64,000 nt of DNA from Prochlorococcus sp. AG-409-P01 (lineage in GTDB: Bacteria > Cyanobacteriota > Cyanobacteriia > PCC-6307 > Cyanobiaceae), in contig QCKM01000006.1 of NCBI GenBank assembly GCA_003215335.1, positions 25,244 through 89,243 on the forward strand, written 5' to 3'. Below the pieces are notes generated by a model. That model saw only the letters and a list, made by a program, of their open reading frames with translations, made no database searches and had not been told where the DNA came from. Below, piece by piece: positions 19,313 through 28,633 of the stretch. The position numbers and the translations under genes were made by a program. Numbering within the stretch: position 1 is the stretch's first letter; each line of letters begins with the position of its first letter.

Positions 19313-20659
19313 TTACTGCTCAGTCCATCCCTTAAGTTTTCCTGGGTTAAGGGTACCTTTGGGGTCATATCTTCTTTTAGCCTCCACTTGATCAATATCT
19401 ACTACCCCAAGTCCACCCTCCTCAACAGTTATGGCATGAGGGTTGAAAATCATGGCTCCTAATTCCTTGCAATGGCTAATTAATTCATCCAAAGACTTCT
19501 TACCCCTCCACCTCACTACTGGCAGAGCTGCAATCCGCTGGACACCTTGTTGACGAACAGCTTCCAAATGCCAAAGCAGATCATTCCCCCAACGATCCCT
19601 TAAAGCCTCCATAGCGGGAATCTCAGGCTGCGGCAAAAGCATCTGGAGATAAGTCCACTCAGAATCAGCTGAGCGCATGTGGAGAGTTGTGTGATTCCAA
19701 GTGAGTTCACGCAAACCATTGGCAGAAGATTTTTTCTCTGGACCCAAGCAAACAAATCGGGCGTTAACTTGTTCAGCCAATCGCTCAATGGTGCTAATCC
19801 CATCCGGGGAGACAAGTAAAAGCAACCGATGCTCCTCAACAGACGGACCAACCCAATTGGGCAAGTGGTTAACAATATTTCTCTCGAGAAGACTACAAAG
19901 ATGTAAATGAACCGCTGCTGTGGAACATCTAATTAAAAGTTCAACAGCTTGTGACCAATCCTTGCAATCGATAGTCACCTCATGCCATCCAACCGCAGGA
20001 GCTGTCGACAAAGTAAGTGCTGTGATAATTCCATTAGTGCCATAAGCATGATTTAAAGCTTCAGAAGCACTGGCATCGAGTTGCAGTCTTTTGGGAGGAT
20101 CCTGCAATGTGACCACTTCCAATGCGAGCAAATGACCAGGGTCACGCAAAAACCCCCACCGAACAGAACCCACACCTCCAGATCCCCCTGCGACAAAACC
20201 ACCCACAGAAGCACTTCGCCAAGTACTAGGAGATAAGCGCAACTCACGCCCATGAAGAGCCAATTGCTGTTCGAGTTCACTAAGGAGGCATCCTGACTCG
20301 ACAGTTACAACTCCAGTCAATGGATCTATATCACGTACCTTGCTTAGCGAGCCCATCAACATGACAACCCCCCCGTTCAACGGAACACATTGGCCGTAGT
20401 TCCCTGTTCCTGAGCCCCTAAGAGTTAATGGGATGTTGTTTCTAATGCAAGAAGCAGCAACAAGTTCTACTGCATCCAAAGTCTTTGGACGAACAACAAC
20501 TTCAGCACGACAATCCTTTAACTGCTCAAAAAGAACTGGCGAATAAAAATAGGCATCACGTGAAAACCTGTCTATATCAGATGCAGAGTCAAGAATGTCT
20601 AGATCATCAACTGAATTAAATTCAGTTCGAAGTTGATCAAGGTTATCGAAAGTATTCAT
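19313..20659 (-). CDS. FAD-linked oxidase, GlcD-like
   Basis: A 448-residue flavoprotein of the FAD_binding_4 (PCMH) family. The FAD site is PLTLRGSGTGNYGQCVPLNG (about residues 76-95), followed by VESGCLLSELEQQL and SVGGFVAGGSGGVGS. The C-terminal FAD-oxidase domain ends in YDPKGTLNPGKLKGW. Glycolate, D-lactate or other 2-hydroxy acid oxidases share this plan, and the substrate is unknown. The start codon overlaps the end of the amidohydrolase gene by 4 bp, so it belongs to a three-gene minus-strand operon. Confidence 0.88.
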   Translation of the reverse strand: MNTFDNLDQLRTEFNSVDDLDILDSASDIDRFSRDAYFYSPVLFEQLKDCRAEVVVRPKTLDAVELVAASCIRNNIPLTLRGSGTGNYGQCVPLNGGVVMLMGSLSKVRDIDPLTGVVTVESGCLLSELEQQLALHGRELRLSPSTWRSASVGGFVAGGSGGVGSVRWGFLRDPGHLLALEVVTLQDPPKRLQLDASASEALNHAYGTNGIITALTLSTAPAVGWHEVTIDCKDWSQAVELLIRCSTAAVHLHLCSLLERNIVNHLPNWVGPSVEEHRLLLLVSPDGISTIERLAEQVNARFVCLGPEKKSSANGLRELTWNHTTLHMRSADSEWTYLQMLLPQPEIPAMEALRDRWGNDLLWHLEAVRQQGVQRIAALPVVRWRGKKSLDELISHCKELGAMIFNPHAITVEEGGLGVVDIDQVEAKRRYDPKGTLNPGKLKGWTEQ

Positions 20660-21942
20660 AAAGCAAGCATGGAATTCAAATTGCTATCAGTGAAATTTTG
20701 ATCATCTAAACAAATCCCATTTACAAAGACTTGTCTACTTGGAGGTGTAGAAAGTATCTCGGCCCAACTTCCAGCCTCTACGAGAATGAAATCGGCTGGA
20801 CATCCTTCTTGAATTGTTCCGTCCCATGAAAGATCCATTAGATGTGACGCTGCAGTAGTAAAAGGAGCAAGGCCCAATCTCTTCCAAGGGGCCAATTGTG
20901 CTAAAGGCATCGAAAACCCCATCAATGAAAGAGGGTCCAAATTACCCGCAGGGAACCAAGGGTCTTGAACGTTATCCCCTCCAATCGCTACCAACGCACC
21001 CACCCTTTGCAATTGTTCTATAGGAGCCAAAGGTCTTTTAAGAGGAGTTGAGCCTGCCTCTCGGGCTAACAACCAACCATTTGTAAGAGGAAGGGCTATG
21101 AATCTCAAGTCATGTTTAGAAGACTTCTCAGCCAAATGAAGAAGTGCTTTCGCAGAAAGCAAACTCATACTGCTTGCATGGCTACAAGTAATAGGAACAC
21201 TTATTGGCATTTCATCAAGCAAATTAATTAACTGCCTCAAACCAACTGCAGGATCTTTATCTGACTCATCAATATGTAGATCTATTCCACAACCGAGATC
21301 ATCTGCAAGGCGCAACATATTCCGCAAATCATGCAACGACTCAAGTCGGCCAGAAGAGGCTCCAAGAACTCCTCCAATCAACCCTCCAACATTTGCAACT
21401 CTGCGAGCAAATTGCTCGCCCTCCGAACTACTCCAAAATCCAATAGGCACAAGCGCTACCAGCTGAAGAGCTAAGACACCTTGCCACTTTTGTTGAAGAG
21501 CAACCATTTGCTCCCAACTAATTTCAGCCATTGCTCCGAGACTATCGACATGGGAACGGATTGCTCGCACACCATTCTTTAAAGCCAACCTCATAGAACG
21601 TTCACCCCTTCGAAGTACATCTTCTTGAGATCGACTTTGATGTTCTTTCAAATTGGCGGAGAGAGCCGCTTCGTAAGTACCAACACAGTTAATTGCAGAG
21701 GGCCATGTAAATGCTTTGTCTAGATGCGCATGTGGCTCAATTAATCTTGGTAAAAGAATCTGATTTTGAAGAACGGCTTCAGTTGGCATGGAATTCAACT
21801 GTGTTATCAAGCCGTCCTCCCACTCAATACGTAAAGGGCAAAGGCCTTCTGCATTAGCAATAAATTTCAAGCAATCCCTCTTGCTAGAAATTAATCCACG
21901 AGGTGCCCAAGCTTCTATTGTTCCCTTACTTGTTAAAGTCAC
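20656..21942 (-). CDS. Cytosine deaminase-like amidohydrolase
   Basis: A 428-residue metal-dependent hydrolase. Metal ligands are suggested by EPHAHLDKAF (about residues 68-77), RSHVDSLG, DLHIDESDK and TCSHASSMS, with the late Asp in IGGDNVQDPW. The HLDKAF block is typical of the cytosine deaminase/AtzC-like branch. The C-terminal EGCPADFILVEAG closes the composite beta domain. The substrate could be cytosine or another cyclic amidine or amide. Overlaps of 4 bp with both neighbours tie it to the FAD oxidase and the DUF4359 gene; what the pair do together is unknown. Confidence 0.85.
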   Translation of the reverse strand: MTLTSKGTIEAWAPRGLISSKRDCLKFIANAEGLCPLRIEWEDGLITQLNSMPTEAVLQNQILLPRLIEPHAHLDKAFTWPSAINCVGTYEAALSANLKEHQSRSQEDVLRRGERSMRLALKNGVRAIRSHVDSLGAMAEISWEQMVALQQKWQGVLALQLVALVPIGFWSSSEGEQFARRVANVGGLIGGVLGASSGRLESLHDLRNMLRLADDLGCGIDLHIDESDKDPAVGLRQLINLLDEMPISVPITCSHASSMSLLSAKALLHLAEKSSKHDLRFIALPLTNGWLLAREAGSTPLKRPLAPIEQLQRVGALVAIGGDNVQDPWFPAGNLDPLSLMGFSMPLAQLAPWKRLGLAPFTTAASHLMDLSWDGTIQEGCPADFILVEAGSWAEILSTPPSRQVFVNGICLDDQNFTDSNLNSMLAL

Positions 21943-22289
21943 TCCGAATCGCCTGGGTCCACGCTGATATCAAGAACGAAAAAATTACCTGCACCAGCAA
22001 AAGTAGTAACCGTGTAATCAGGCAATCGAAATGCCGGAATCATATTCTGGCCATTTAACTTTGTTGTATAAATACTAAACACTCCATAATTCACCCTATT
22101 AGTAAACTTTCTAGCAATGCTTCCAAAAGCTGCACTCTGTGAAGAGATTAATAAAGGACAGTCTTTTATCCACAATTGAAAAACCATAGGCAACCCTTTC
22201 CGATCACATAACTCCTTCGTCGCCAATTCGGCCAAACGCCCACCTGCATACACGCTGTAATCCTCAAAAGACGGGTTAGTCACTGCCAA
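21939..22289 (-). CDS. DUF4359-like protein, start unresolved
   Basis: The visible core of 116 residues begins AVTNPSFEDYSVYAGGRLAE and ends DISVDPGDSE; I read it as the small cyanobacterial DUF4359 family. That family usually has a hydrophobic N-terminus before the VTNP block. Here the frame stays open upstream to about 22400 and encodes such a stretch (SWILGASCLCFCGALLA), but with no ATG, GTG or TTG before the TTG at 22289. A CTG at 22343 would give a signal-peptide-like start. It overlaps the amidohydrolase by 4 bp. Confidence 0.6.
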   Translation of the reverse strand: MAVTNPSFEDYSVYAGGRLAELATKELCDRKGLPMVFQLWIKDCPLLISSQSAAFGSIARKFTNRVNYGVFSIYTTKLNGQNMIPAFRLPDYTVTTFAGAGNFFVLDISVDPGDSE

Positions 22290-22410
22290 AAGGGCCCCAC
22301 AAAAGCAAAGGCATGAGGCCCCTAATATCCAGCTGCCTGGCAGCCAACAACTTCGTTCGGAATTCTTTTGCAGTTTTTTTGTTGATGAGTTGGTAAATTC
22401 TTAGCTACGC

Positions 22411-22484
22411 GGCGGGCGTCGCCAAGTGGTTAAGGCAGCGGCTTGTGGCGCCGCTATTCGGGGGTTCGAATCCCCTCGCTCGCC
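22411..22484 (+). tRNA. tRNA-His (GTG)
   Basis: Acceptor GCGGGCG (22412-22418) pairs with CGCTCGC (22477-22483). The extra G at 22411 faces C73, the hallmark of tRNA-His. The anticodon stem GCGGC/GCCGC encloses TTGTGGC, anticodon GTG. The T-arm contains GGTTCGAATCC. Confidence 0.97.
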
Positions 22485-22534
22485 CTCAACTCTTTAACCT
22501 TAAGAGACTTCCTGAATAAGGGAGTCATTGAGAT

Positions 22535-23968
22535 TTGCACCGATCATCAAGATCGTCTATAGCCTTGGCTGTTAAACAACACCCATCGGCCTTCATCAAT
22601 AGGCCTGAAAAAACTCAAAAAAACCAAAACAGTTACTGGATAACTACTTTTGGCTGTCAGATGAATAAGGCAGATTCCGAACGCATGGCTGGAATTCTGG
22701 AAGCGATGGGCTATTGCGAAGCCTCATCAGAACTTGAAGCAGATCTAGTTCTATACAACACCTGCACTATTCGAGATAATGCAGAACAAAAGGTTTACAG
22801 CTATTTAGGACGCCAAGCAAAGAGAAAACACCTCAACCCAGCAATAAAGCTGGTTGTTGCGGGCTGTGTAGCTCAACAAGAAGGTGAAGCACTTTTAAGA
22901 AGAGTTCCTGAGATCGACCTAGTAATGGGTCCCCAACACACAAATAGACTAGAGAATCTTCTGTTTCAGGTAGAAAGTGGACAACAAGTCGTAGCTACTG
23001 ATCATCAACATATTGTCGAAGACATAACAGCAGCAAGAAGAGATAGCAGCATCTGTGCCTGGGTAAATGTAATTTATGGCTGCAATGAAAGATGTACCTA
23101 TTGCGTAGTGCCTTCAGTCAGAGGGAAAGAACAATCAAGAACTCCCACAGCAATAAAACAAGAAATCGAAACCCTTGCTGCACTTGGCTTTAGAGAAATA
23201 ACTCTGCTAGGACAAAATATTGATGCTTATGGTCGCGACCTCCCAGGAATCACTCCAGAAGGAAGGCGCCAAAACACTCTTACAGATCTTCTTGATTTCA
23301 TTCACAACGTTAAAGGCATTGAGCGAATTCGTTTTGCCACAAGTCATCCCCGTTATTTCACAGAACGGTTAATAGATGCGTGTGCAGATCTACCTAAAGT
23401 CTGTGAACACTTCCATATTCCCTTTCAAAGTGGCGATAATAGTGTTCTCAAATCAATGGCTAGGGGATACACAATTGAACGTTATTTGAGAATCATTCAA
23501 CAGATAAGGAAAAGAATGCCCGACGCATCGATTAGTGCTGATGTGATTGTTGCATTTCCTGGTGAGACTCAGGCACAATTTCGCAAAACCCTTTCAGTAA
23601 TTAAAGACGTAGGTTTTGATCAAGTAAACACAGCTGCCTATTCACCTCGTCCAAACACTCCAGCCGCGACTTGGTCTGAGCAACACCCTGAAGAAGTCAA
23701 AGTTTCTCGCCTTCAAGAAATAAATAAGCTTGTTCAAGAGACTTCTCATCTTAGAAACAAGCGCTATTTAGGAAGATTAGAAGAAATACTTGCAGAAGAT
23801 GTGAATCCCAAAAACCCTAACCAACTATTAGGAAGAACTCGTACAAATCGGCTTACATTTTTTGACTGCCAAGGGCCTTCAGGATTTATCTACAAACCTG
23901 GTGACCTCGCCTTAGTGAATATTGAAACCGTTCGCTCTTTCTCTTTAAGTGGAACAGCAGTTAAATAA
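22535..23968 (+). CDS. miaB: tRNA-2-methylthio-N6-dimethylallyladenosine synthase
   Basis: A 477-residue methylthiotransferase acting on A37 of tRNAs that read codons starting with U. The N-terminal UPF0004 domain starts at [16 protein letters not shown], with further cluster cysteines in [10 protein letters not shown] and [11 protein letters not shown]. The radical SAM cluster is [19 protein letters not shown] (CX3CX2C). A TRAM domain closes the protein (residues about 410-475). The start is a TTG at 22535, and about 35 non-conserved residues precede the first domain, so a later start is possible. It begins 50 bp after tRNA-His. Confidence 0.95.
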   Translation: MHRSSRSSIALAVKQHPSAFINRPEKTQKNQNSYWITTFGCQMNKADSERMAGILEAMGYCEASSELEADLVLYNTCTIRDNAEQKVYSYLGRQAKRKHLNPAIKLVVAGCVAQQEGEALLRRVPEIDLVMGPQHTNRLENLLFQVESGQQVVATDHQHIVEDITAARRDSSICAWVNVIYGCNERCTYCVVPSVRGKEQSRTPTAIKQEIETLAALGFREITLLGQNIDAYGRDLPGITPEGRRQNTLTDLLDFIHNVKGIERIRFATSHPRYFTERLIDACADLPKVCEHFHIPFQSGDNSVLKSMARGYTIERYLRIIQQIRKRMPDASISADVIVAFPGETQAQFRKTLSVIKDVGFDQVNTAAYSPRPNTPAATWSEQHPEEVKVSRLQEINKLVQETSHLRNKRYLGRLEEILAEDVNPKNPNQLLGRTRTNRLTFFDCQGPSGFIYKPGDLALVNIETVRSFSLSGTAVK

Positions 23969-24029
23969 TGGTTTCCAATTCACGCACTCACTCACAATCT
24001 CAAAAAACAAACCAATGGCCAAACCTTAA

Positions 24030-25100
24030 GTGAACTTGATCTCTTCAAATCGAATTTGTATAGGGGTGGTGTTTGGCGGAAAATCCGGTGAACACAAAAT
24101 TTCAATACTTTCAGCAAAAACAGTTATTAATGCATTAAGAGCAGATCCGAATAAAGAGCTATTCGATGTTGTGCCGATATATATAGATCAACAAGGTCAA
24201 TGGTTCCCAGATGATATTGCAGAAGGAATATTGAATTCAAGCCATCCTGCCGAACCAACAGAATCAACGTTTTCAAAAACACATTCAAAATTCACTTCAC
24301 TACCAAAAGGAAGCGAAAGAATAGACATTTGGTATCCAGTACTTCATGGGCCAAATGGCGAAGATGGGACAGTTCAAGGACTCTTTACTTTGACAGGCAA
24401 GCCATTTGTTGGATCTGGGGTACTCGGATCAGCTGTTGGAATGGACAAACTTGCAATGAAAGCAGCTTTTAGAGCAGCCGGTTTACCCCAAGTTCCATAC
24501 ATACCTCTCAACGCTGCGGAACTAATTGCTGGCGACCACCTCAATATTTTTTTGAGCCGCGTCAAAAATGAACTTGGTTACCCATGTTTTGTTAAACCAG
24601 CAAATCTAGGCTCATCAGTTGGCATAACCAAAATCAATAGTCCTGAAGAACTTCTAAAAGGTCTAAGGACCGCAGCAAAATTTGATCAGAGAATCGTTGT
24701 TGAACAAGGCATCAAGGCAAGAGAACTTGAATGTGCTGTTATTGGTAAAAACGAATTAAAAGCATCATTAGTAGGTGAAATTTCTTTTGAATCTGACTGG
24801 TATGACTTCCAAACCAAGTATTCGGAAGGTTCCAGCAAGGCAATTATTCCTGCCTCTATACCTGAAGGTATTAGTCAATTAATAAGAGAATTATCTTTAA
24901 AAGCTTGTTTGGCAATTTCAGCACATGGGATGGCTCGAGTGGACTTCTTTTATGAAGAGAACAAAAATGCAGTCTGGATCAATGAAATCAATACCCTGCC
25001 AGGATTTACTCCTAAGAGCATGTATCCCATGCTTTGGGCCGCCTCTGGTGTAACGGTTGAAGAGCTAGTGAGACAGCTTGTTGATACAGCGAGAGAATGA
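24030..25100 (+). CDS. ddl: D-alanine--D-alanine ligase
   Basis: A 356-residue ATP-grasp ligase of peptidoglycan synthesis. The N-terminal block is GVVFGGKSGEHKISILSAKT. ATP-grasp segments are CFVKPANLGSSVGITKI and VEQGIKARELECAV, and the metal site is ARVDFF...WINEINTLPGFTP. The start is a GTG at 24030. It heads a set ddl, unknown 136-residue protein, ftsQ, ftsZ, the usual division and wall order without the mur genes between. Confidence 0.95.
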   Translation: MNLISSNRICIGVVFGGKSGEHKISILSAKTVINALRADPNKELFDVVPIYIDQQGQWFPDDIAEGILNSSHPAEPTESTFSKTHSKFTSLPKGSERIDIWYPVLHGPNGEDGTVQGLFTLTGKPFVGSGVLGSAVGMDKLAMKAAFRAAGLPQVPYIPLNAAELIAGDHLNIFLSRVKNELGYPCFVKPANLGSSVGITKINSPEELLKGLRTAAKFDQRIVVEQGIKARELECAVIGKNELKASLVGEISFESDWYDFQTKYSEGSSKAIIPASIPEGISQLIRELSLKACLAISAHGMARVDFFYEENKNAVWINEINTLPGFTPKSMYPMLWAASGVTVEELVRQLVDTARE

Positions 25101-25151
25101 ATACAACTAAACCATCTCAGAGCACTCCTCTATTTCGCCTTTGATCTGCCA

Positions 25152-25562
25152 ATGATCCATGGTCTCCTCTGGCTACCACTATTGGTCGCATTTTTACTTC
25201 TCACGGCACTCGGCTGGCTTGAGCGCCGTAGACAGAATCTTTTTCGAATCTGGGCAAAGGGAGCTGAGCTCTCAAAACTGGATTCTTCTGGTGCCGCAAA
25301 AGTAAAAGATGGAAAGCTCACCTGGACAAGCTTTGAAGCTGGTAATTTTTCTGAGCAAGGCACTTTTGAAATTACAAAATTAGAGTTGATTGAACTAATG
25401 GCTTTGACTTCAGGAGATGCTCCTCTCACAGAAGAATCTCAAGGCCGATGTCGCTTAAGGCTCATTGGAGGCGGCACTGAAATGGATGTGCCTTTTACTG
25501 ATGCTGAAAGAGCTAGAAGCTGGATGGAGCAACTTATGACCAAATCTCGCTGTGACCTTTGA
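25152..25562 (+). CDS. Membrane-anchored hypothetical protein between ddl and ftsQ
   Basis: A 136-residue protein with an N-terminal membrane span (about residues 4-20, GLLWLPLLVAFLLLTAL) followed by a basic stop-transfer ERRRQN and a soluble domain with no recognised motif. The C-terminus includes RLIGGGTEMDVPFTDAERARSWMEQL, which looks like a beta strand and helix. Position between ddl and ftsQ, with short gaps of 51 and 27 bp, suggests cotranscription and perhaps a role in wall or division, which is inference only. Confidence 0.75.
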   Translation: MIHGLLWLPLLVAFLLLTALGWLERRRQNLFRIWAKGAELSKLDSSGAAKVKDGKLTWTSFEAGNFSEQGTFEITKLELIELMALTSGDAPLTEESQGRCRLRLIGGGTEMDVPFTDAERARSWMEQLMTKSRCDL

Positions 25563-25589
25563 ATCCAAACAATGCACAGGTGAAATTCA

Positions 25590-26378
25590 TTGTCCTTCTC
25601 TAAAGATAAAAAGAACAAAAAGCGTATAGAAAAAAGCTTTCATCAAACAAAATCTCAGCTGATATACCTTTGGCAAATAGTTGTTTACAGCTCAATCTCA
25701 GCAGTATTGGGTTGGTTACTAATAAGGAACGGTTGGAGTCCCATAAACATTAAACAGTTAACTGTAATTGGAACCTCAAACATCACCACTGAGAAATTAG
25801 TTAAGGCTTCTGAAATATCGTTACCCATTCCACTTTTTTCGATTGACCCCAAACAATTAGAAGCTTCCTTATTGAAGAAACTACCCATTAGCTCTGTATT
25901 AATTAGGCGACACCTTCTACCTCCTGGTCTTGAGATAGAAGTCAAAGACAAACAACCAGTCGCTCACGCAATACGTTGGCGTCCTGAAGGAATTGAGAAA
26001 GGAATGTTAGATGACCAAGGCCAATGGATGTCACTAAAAGTCGCTTCTCTAAGTGCTTTTCCACCTATAGACCTTGTTGTTGAAGGTTGGATGGACAGTC
26101 ACAGAGAAAAAATTGCTCTCGTTTTCGAGCAACGAAAGCAATTGGGAAGCCCACTTCAAAAAATAATCTTCAATCCAAATGGAGAGCTAAGCCTCCTTAG
26201 CAAAGGTCTTGGGCTGATTCATTTAGGGGACAGCAATGACCAATTGAAAAAGAAATTGAAGACAGTGGCTGATCTAAACCGGGCAATGCCGGCGATTTTT
26301 CGGAACAAAAAAGGAACTGTCATCGACATGAGCGACCCCTCAAAGCCTGAGATGCAATTACCTCAATCTCAAAACTGA
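25590..26378 (+). CDS. ftsQ: Cell division protein FtsQ
   Basis: A 262-residue single-pass protein. A basic cytoplasmic head of about 30 residues precedes a membrane span (IVVYSSISAVLGWLLI, about 30-45). A POTRA domain follows (INIKQLTVIGTSNITTEKLV to about 120, with PPGLEIEVKDKQPVA) and then the FtsQ beta domain. It links the divisome to septal wall synthesis. The start is a TTG at 25590. It is the gene before ftsZ, with 159 bp between them that likely hold an ftsZ promoter. Confidence 0.88.
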   Translation: MSFSKDKKNKKRIEKSFHQTKSQLIYLWQIVVYSSISAVLGWLLIRNGWSPINIKQLTVIGTSNITTEKLVKASEISLPIPLFSIDPKQLEASLLKKLPISSVLIRRHLLPPGLEIEVKDKQPVAHAIRWRPEGIEKGMLDDQGQWMSLKVASLSAFPPIDLVVEGWMDSHREKIALVFEQRKQLGSPLQKIIFNPNGELSLLSKGLGLIHLGDSNDQLKKKLKTVADLNRAMPAIFRNKKGTVIDMSDPSKPEMQLPQSQN

Positions 26379-26537
26379 AATCACAAAATATTTGATGTTT
26401 TGCTAAGAAACGCGACCCTTCAAAATTCAATAGCCAACGTTTTTCTAGGTTCTATATATAGGCAACTGTATTGATATTCCACAAAAAGCCTCTCACAAGT
26501 ACATAATGCAACGGTTGATAGTGGTTCGACCTTAACT

Positions 26538-27662
26538 ATGGAGATGGTGAGGGTAAACAAGTCCAGCTCCATTGAGCCTGCAGGGATTCAACCCAGCCAA
26601 ACTGCTCGTATTGAGGTTATTGGGGTTGGAGGTGGAGGCAGCAATGCTGTCAACCGCATGATCCTTAGCGACCTAGAAGGGGTTGCTTATAGGGTCCTCA
26701 ACACTGATGCTCAAGCTCTACTGCAATCAGCTGCAAAGAATCGAGTACAGCTTGGACAGACCCTTACAAGGGGGCTTGGCGCTGGGGGAAATCCAAATAT
26801 TGGCCAAAAGGCCGCAGAGGAATCAAGGGCTGACCTTCAACAAGCTCTTCAAGGTTCCGATTTGGTATTCATTGCAGCTGGAATGGGAGGCGGTACAGGT
26901 ACCGGAGCAGCTCCTGTTGTTGCTGAAGTCGCCAAAGAGAGCGGCGCATTAACTGTAGGGATAGTCACCAAACCTTTCGGCTTCGAAGGTCGCCGTCGCA
27001 TGAGGCAGGCTGAAGAAGGAATTACAAAGCTTGCTGAAAGTGTCGACACTCTCATAGTGATTCCAAACGACAGGCTTAAAGACGCAATCTCAGGGGCTCC
27101 ACTACAAGAAGCTTTCCGTACAGCCGATGATGTTCTACGAATGGGAGTCAAAGGCATCAGCGACATAATCACCTGTCCAGGTTTAGTCAATGTTGACTTT
27201 GCAGATGTTCGTTCGGTAATGACAGAAGCGGGTACAGCTCTCCTAGGCATAGGCATTGGGTCAGGTCGCTCAAGAGCGCTAGAAGCGGCTCAAGCCGCCA
27301 TAACAAGTCCTCTTCTAGAAGCAGCAAGAATTGATGGAGCTAAAGGTTGCGTAGTAAACATCAGTGGCGGACGTGATATGACACTTGAAGACATGACATC
27401 TGCTTCAGAAGTCATTTATAACGTTGTAGACCCTGATGCCAACATTATTGTTGGGGCAGTTGTCGACGAAAAATTAGAAGGTGAAATACAAGTCACTGTT
27501 ATTGCTACTGGCTTCGAAGGCAATCAGCCATATACAGCCGAGAAATCAAGGAATCGCCTAACACCTCAAGCTTTCAATAATCAATCACAAAATAAAGAAG
27601 CTGGTGCAAGCATTCCTGAGTTTCTTAGATTGCGCCAATTACGCAAAAATACAGATAGCTAA
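26538..27662 (+). CDS. ftsZ: Cell division GTPase FtsZ
   Basis: A 374-residue tubulin-like GTPase that forms the division ring. Motifs are [13 protein letters not shown] (about residues 30-42), the tubulin signature [16 protein letters not shown] (about 115-130), and the T7 loop [11 protein letters not shown] (about 217-227). The short C-terminal peptide [12 protein letters not shown] matches the cyanobacterial FtsZ tail bound by Ftn2/SepF, and Ftn2 itself is encoded at the left edge of the window. The last stop is followed by the convergent SRP RNA. Confidence 0.97.
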   Translation: MEMVRVNKSSSIEPAGIQPSQTARIEVIGVGGGGSNAVNRMILSDLEGVAYRVLNTDAQALLQSAAKNRVQLGQTLTRGLGAGGNPNIGQKAAEESRADLQQALQGSDLVFIAAGMGGGTGTGAAPVVAEVAKESGALTVGIVTKPFGFEGRRRMRQAEEGITKLAESVDTLIVIPNDRLKDAISGAPLQEAFRTADDVLRMGVKGISDIITCPGLVNVDFADVRSVMTEAGTALLGIGIGSGRSRALEAAQAAITSPLLEAARIDGAKGCVVNISGGRDMTLEDMTSASEVIYNVVDPDANIIVGAVVDEKLEGEIQVTVIATGFEGNQPYTAEKSRNRLTPQAFNNQSQNKEAGASIPEFLRLRQLRKNTDS

Positions 27663-27676
27663 CAACTAAAATTAAG

Positions 27677-27774
27677 TGACCCGGAATCCACGCCTGCTTC
27701 AAGCATCCCTTTTGGCTGCTACCTTCCGGTCCTGACCAGGTTTGGGCGTCGAAGCCGCATGGGTCCGAGTCACA
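27677..27774 (-). ncRNA. ffs: Signal recognition particle RNA (4.5S type)
   Basis: The minus strand carries the conserved domain IV, with GGTCAGGACCGGAAGGTAGC near its apex (27714-27739). The ends GTGACTCGGACC and GGATTCCGGGTCAC pair to close a long hairpin. It is the small bacterial SRP RNA that binds Ffh for membrane targeting. It converges on ftsZ with about 14 bp between, and is divergent from panB. Confidence 0.93.
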
Positions 27775-27814
27775 TAAATTCTAGCAATGGGCTAACTAGG
27801 GACTGGAGAAAAAA

Positions 27815-28633
27815 ATGCGCCCCGCCGAGTTAATTAAGTTCAAGCAGACCGGACGATCTATAACCATCCTCACCGCGTGGGATAGCCTGAGCTCCTCAAT
27901 TGTTGAAGCTGCAGGAGCAGATGTAGTTCTAGTAGGAGATTCTCTGGCCATGGTTGCCCTTGGCCACGCAACCACACTTCCTGTAACACTAGATCAGATG
28001 CTCCATCACACACAAGCCGTAGGGAGAGGGTTTAAAAATCCATTATCAGAACAACCAATAGTGGTTTGCGATCTGCCTTTCCTTAGCTACCAGTGTGGAG
28101 AAGACCAGGCAGTAGCTGCTGCTGGAAGCCTTTTAAAAAACTCTTGTGCTTCAGCAGTCAAATTGGAAGGCGCAGAGCCCGAGGTGATCAAAGTGATCAA
28201 TCGATTAATAAGAATGGGGATACCTGTCATGGGACATCTCGGGCTTACTCCTCAGTCAGTTCATAGATTTGGATATAGACGCCAGGCAGAGGACCCTAAA
28301 GACAAAGAAAAAATTCTTCAACAAGCCAAACGACTAGAAGAAGCAGGGTGTTTTGCTGTTGTAATCGAGCATGTACCAAGCAAATTGGCTGGGTTTCTTC
28401 GAAAACAGCTCTCTATCCCATTAATAGGAATAGGAGCTGGTATTGACTGTGATGGACAAGTGAGAGTTACTGCGGACTTACTTGGCCTAACTACCAACCA
28501 GCCTCCTTTCAGTCCATCATTGATACCTAGTCGGCAAATGTGCATTGAAGCTCTTCAAACTTGGGTGAATCAACAACGTCTGGGGGAAGAGAATCCCACC
28601 AAATCATCATCTCCACCAAAACTTGATTGCTGA
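27815..28633 (+). CDS. panB: 3-methyl-2-oxobutanoate hydroxymethyltransferase
   Basis: A 272-residue TIM-barrel enzyme of pantothenate synthesis. Family blocks are [20 protein letters not shown] (about residues 18-37), [46 protein letters not shown] [15 protein letters not shown], and the base in [13 protein letters not shown]. The last 36 codons (from 28527) overlap the end of the convergent hemW gene by 107 bp, and the tail [19 protein letters not shown] is not part of the conserved fold. The protein should be functional without it. Confidence 0.94.
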   Translation: MRPAELIKFKQTGRSITILTAWDSLSSSIVEAAGADVVLVGDSLAMVALGHATTLPVTLDQMLHHTQAVGRGFKNPLSEQPIVVCDLPFLSYQCGEDQAVAAAGSLLKNSCASAVKLEGAEPEVIKVINRLIRMGIPVMGHLGLTPQSVHRFGYRRQAEDPKDKEKILQQAKRLEEAGCFAVVIEHVPSKLAGFLRKQLSIPLIGIGAGIDCDGQVRVTADLLGLTTNQPPFSPSLIPSRQMCIEALQTWVNQQRLGEENPTKSSSPPKLDC

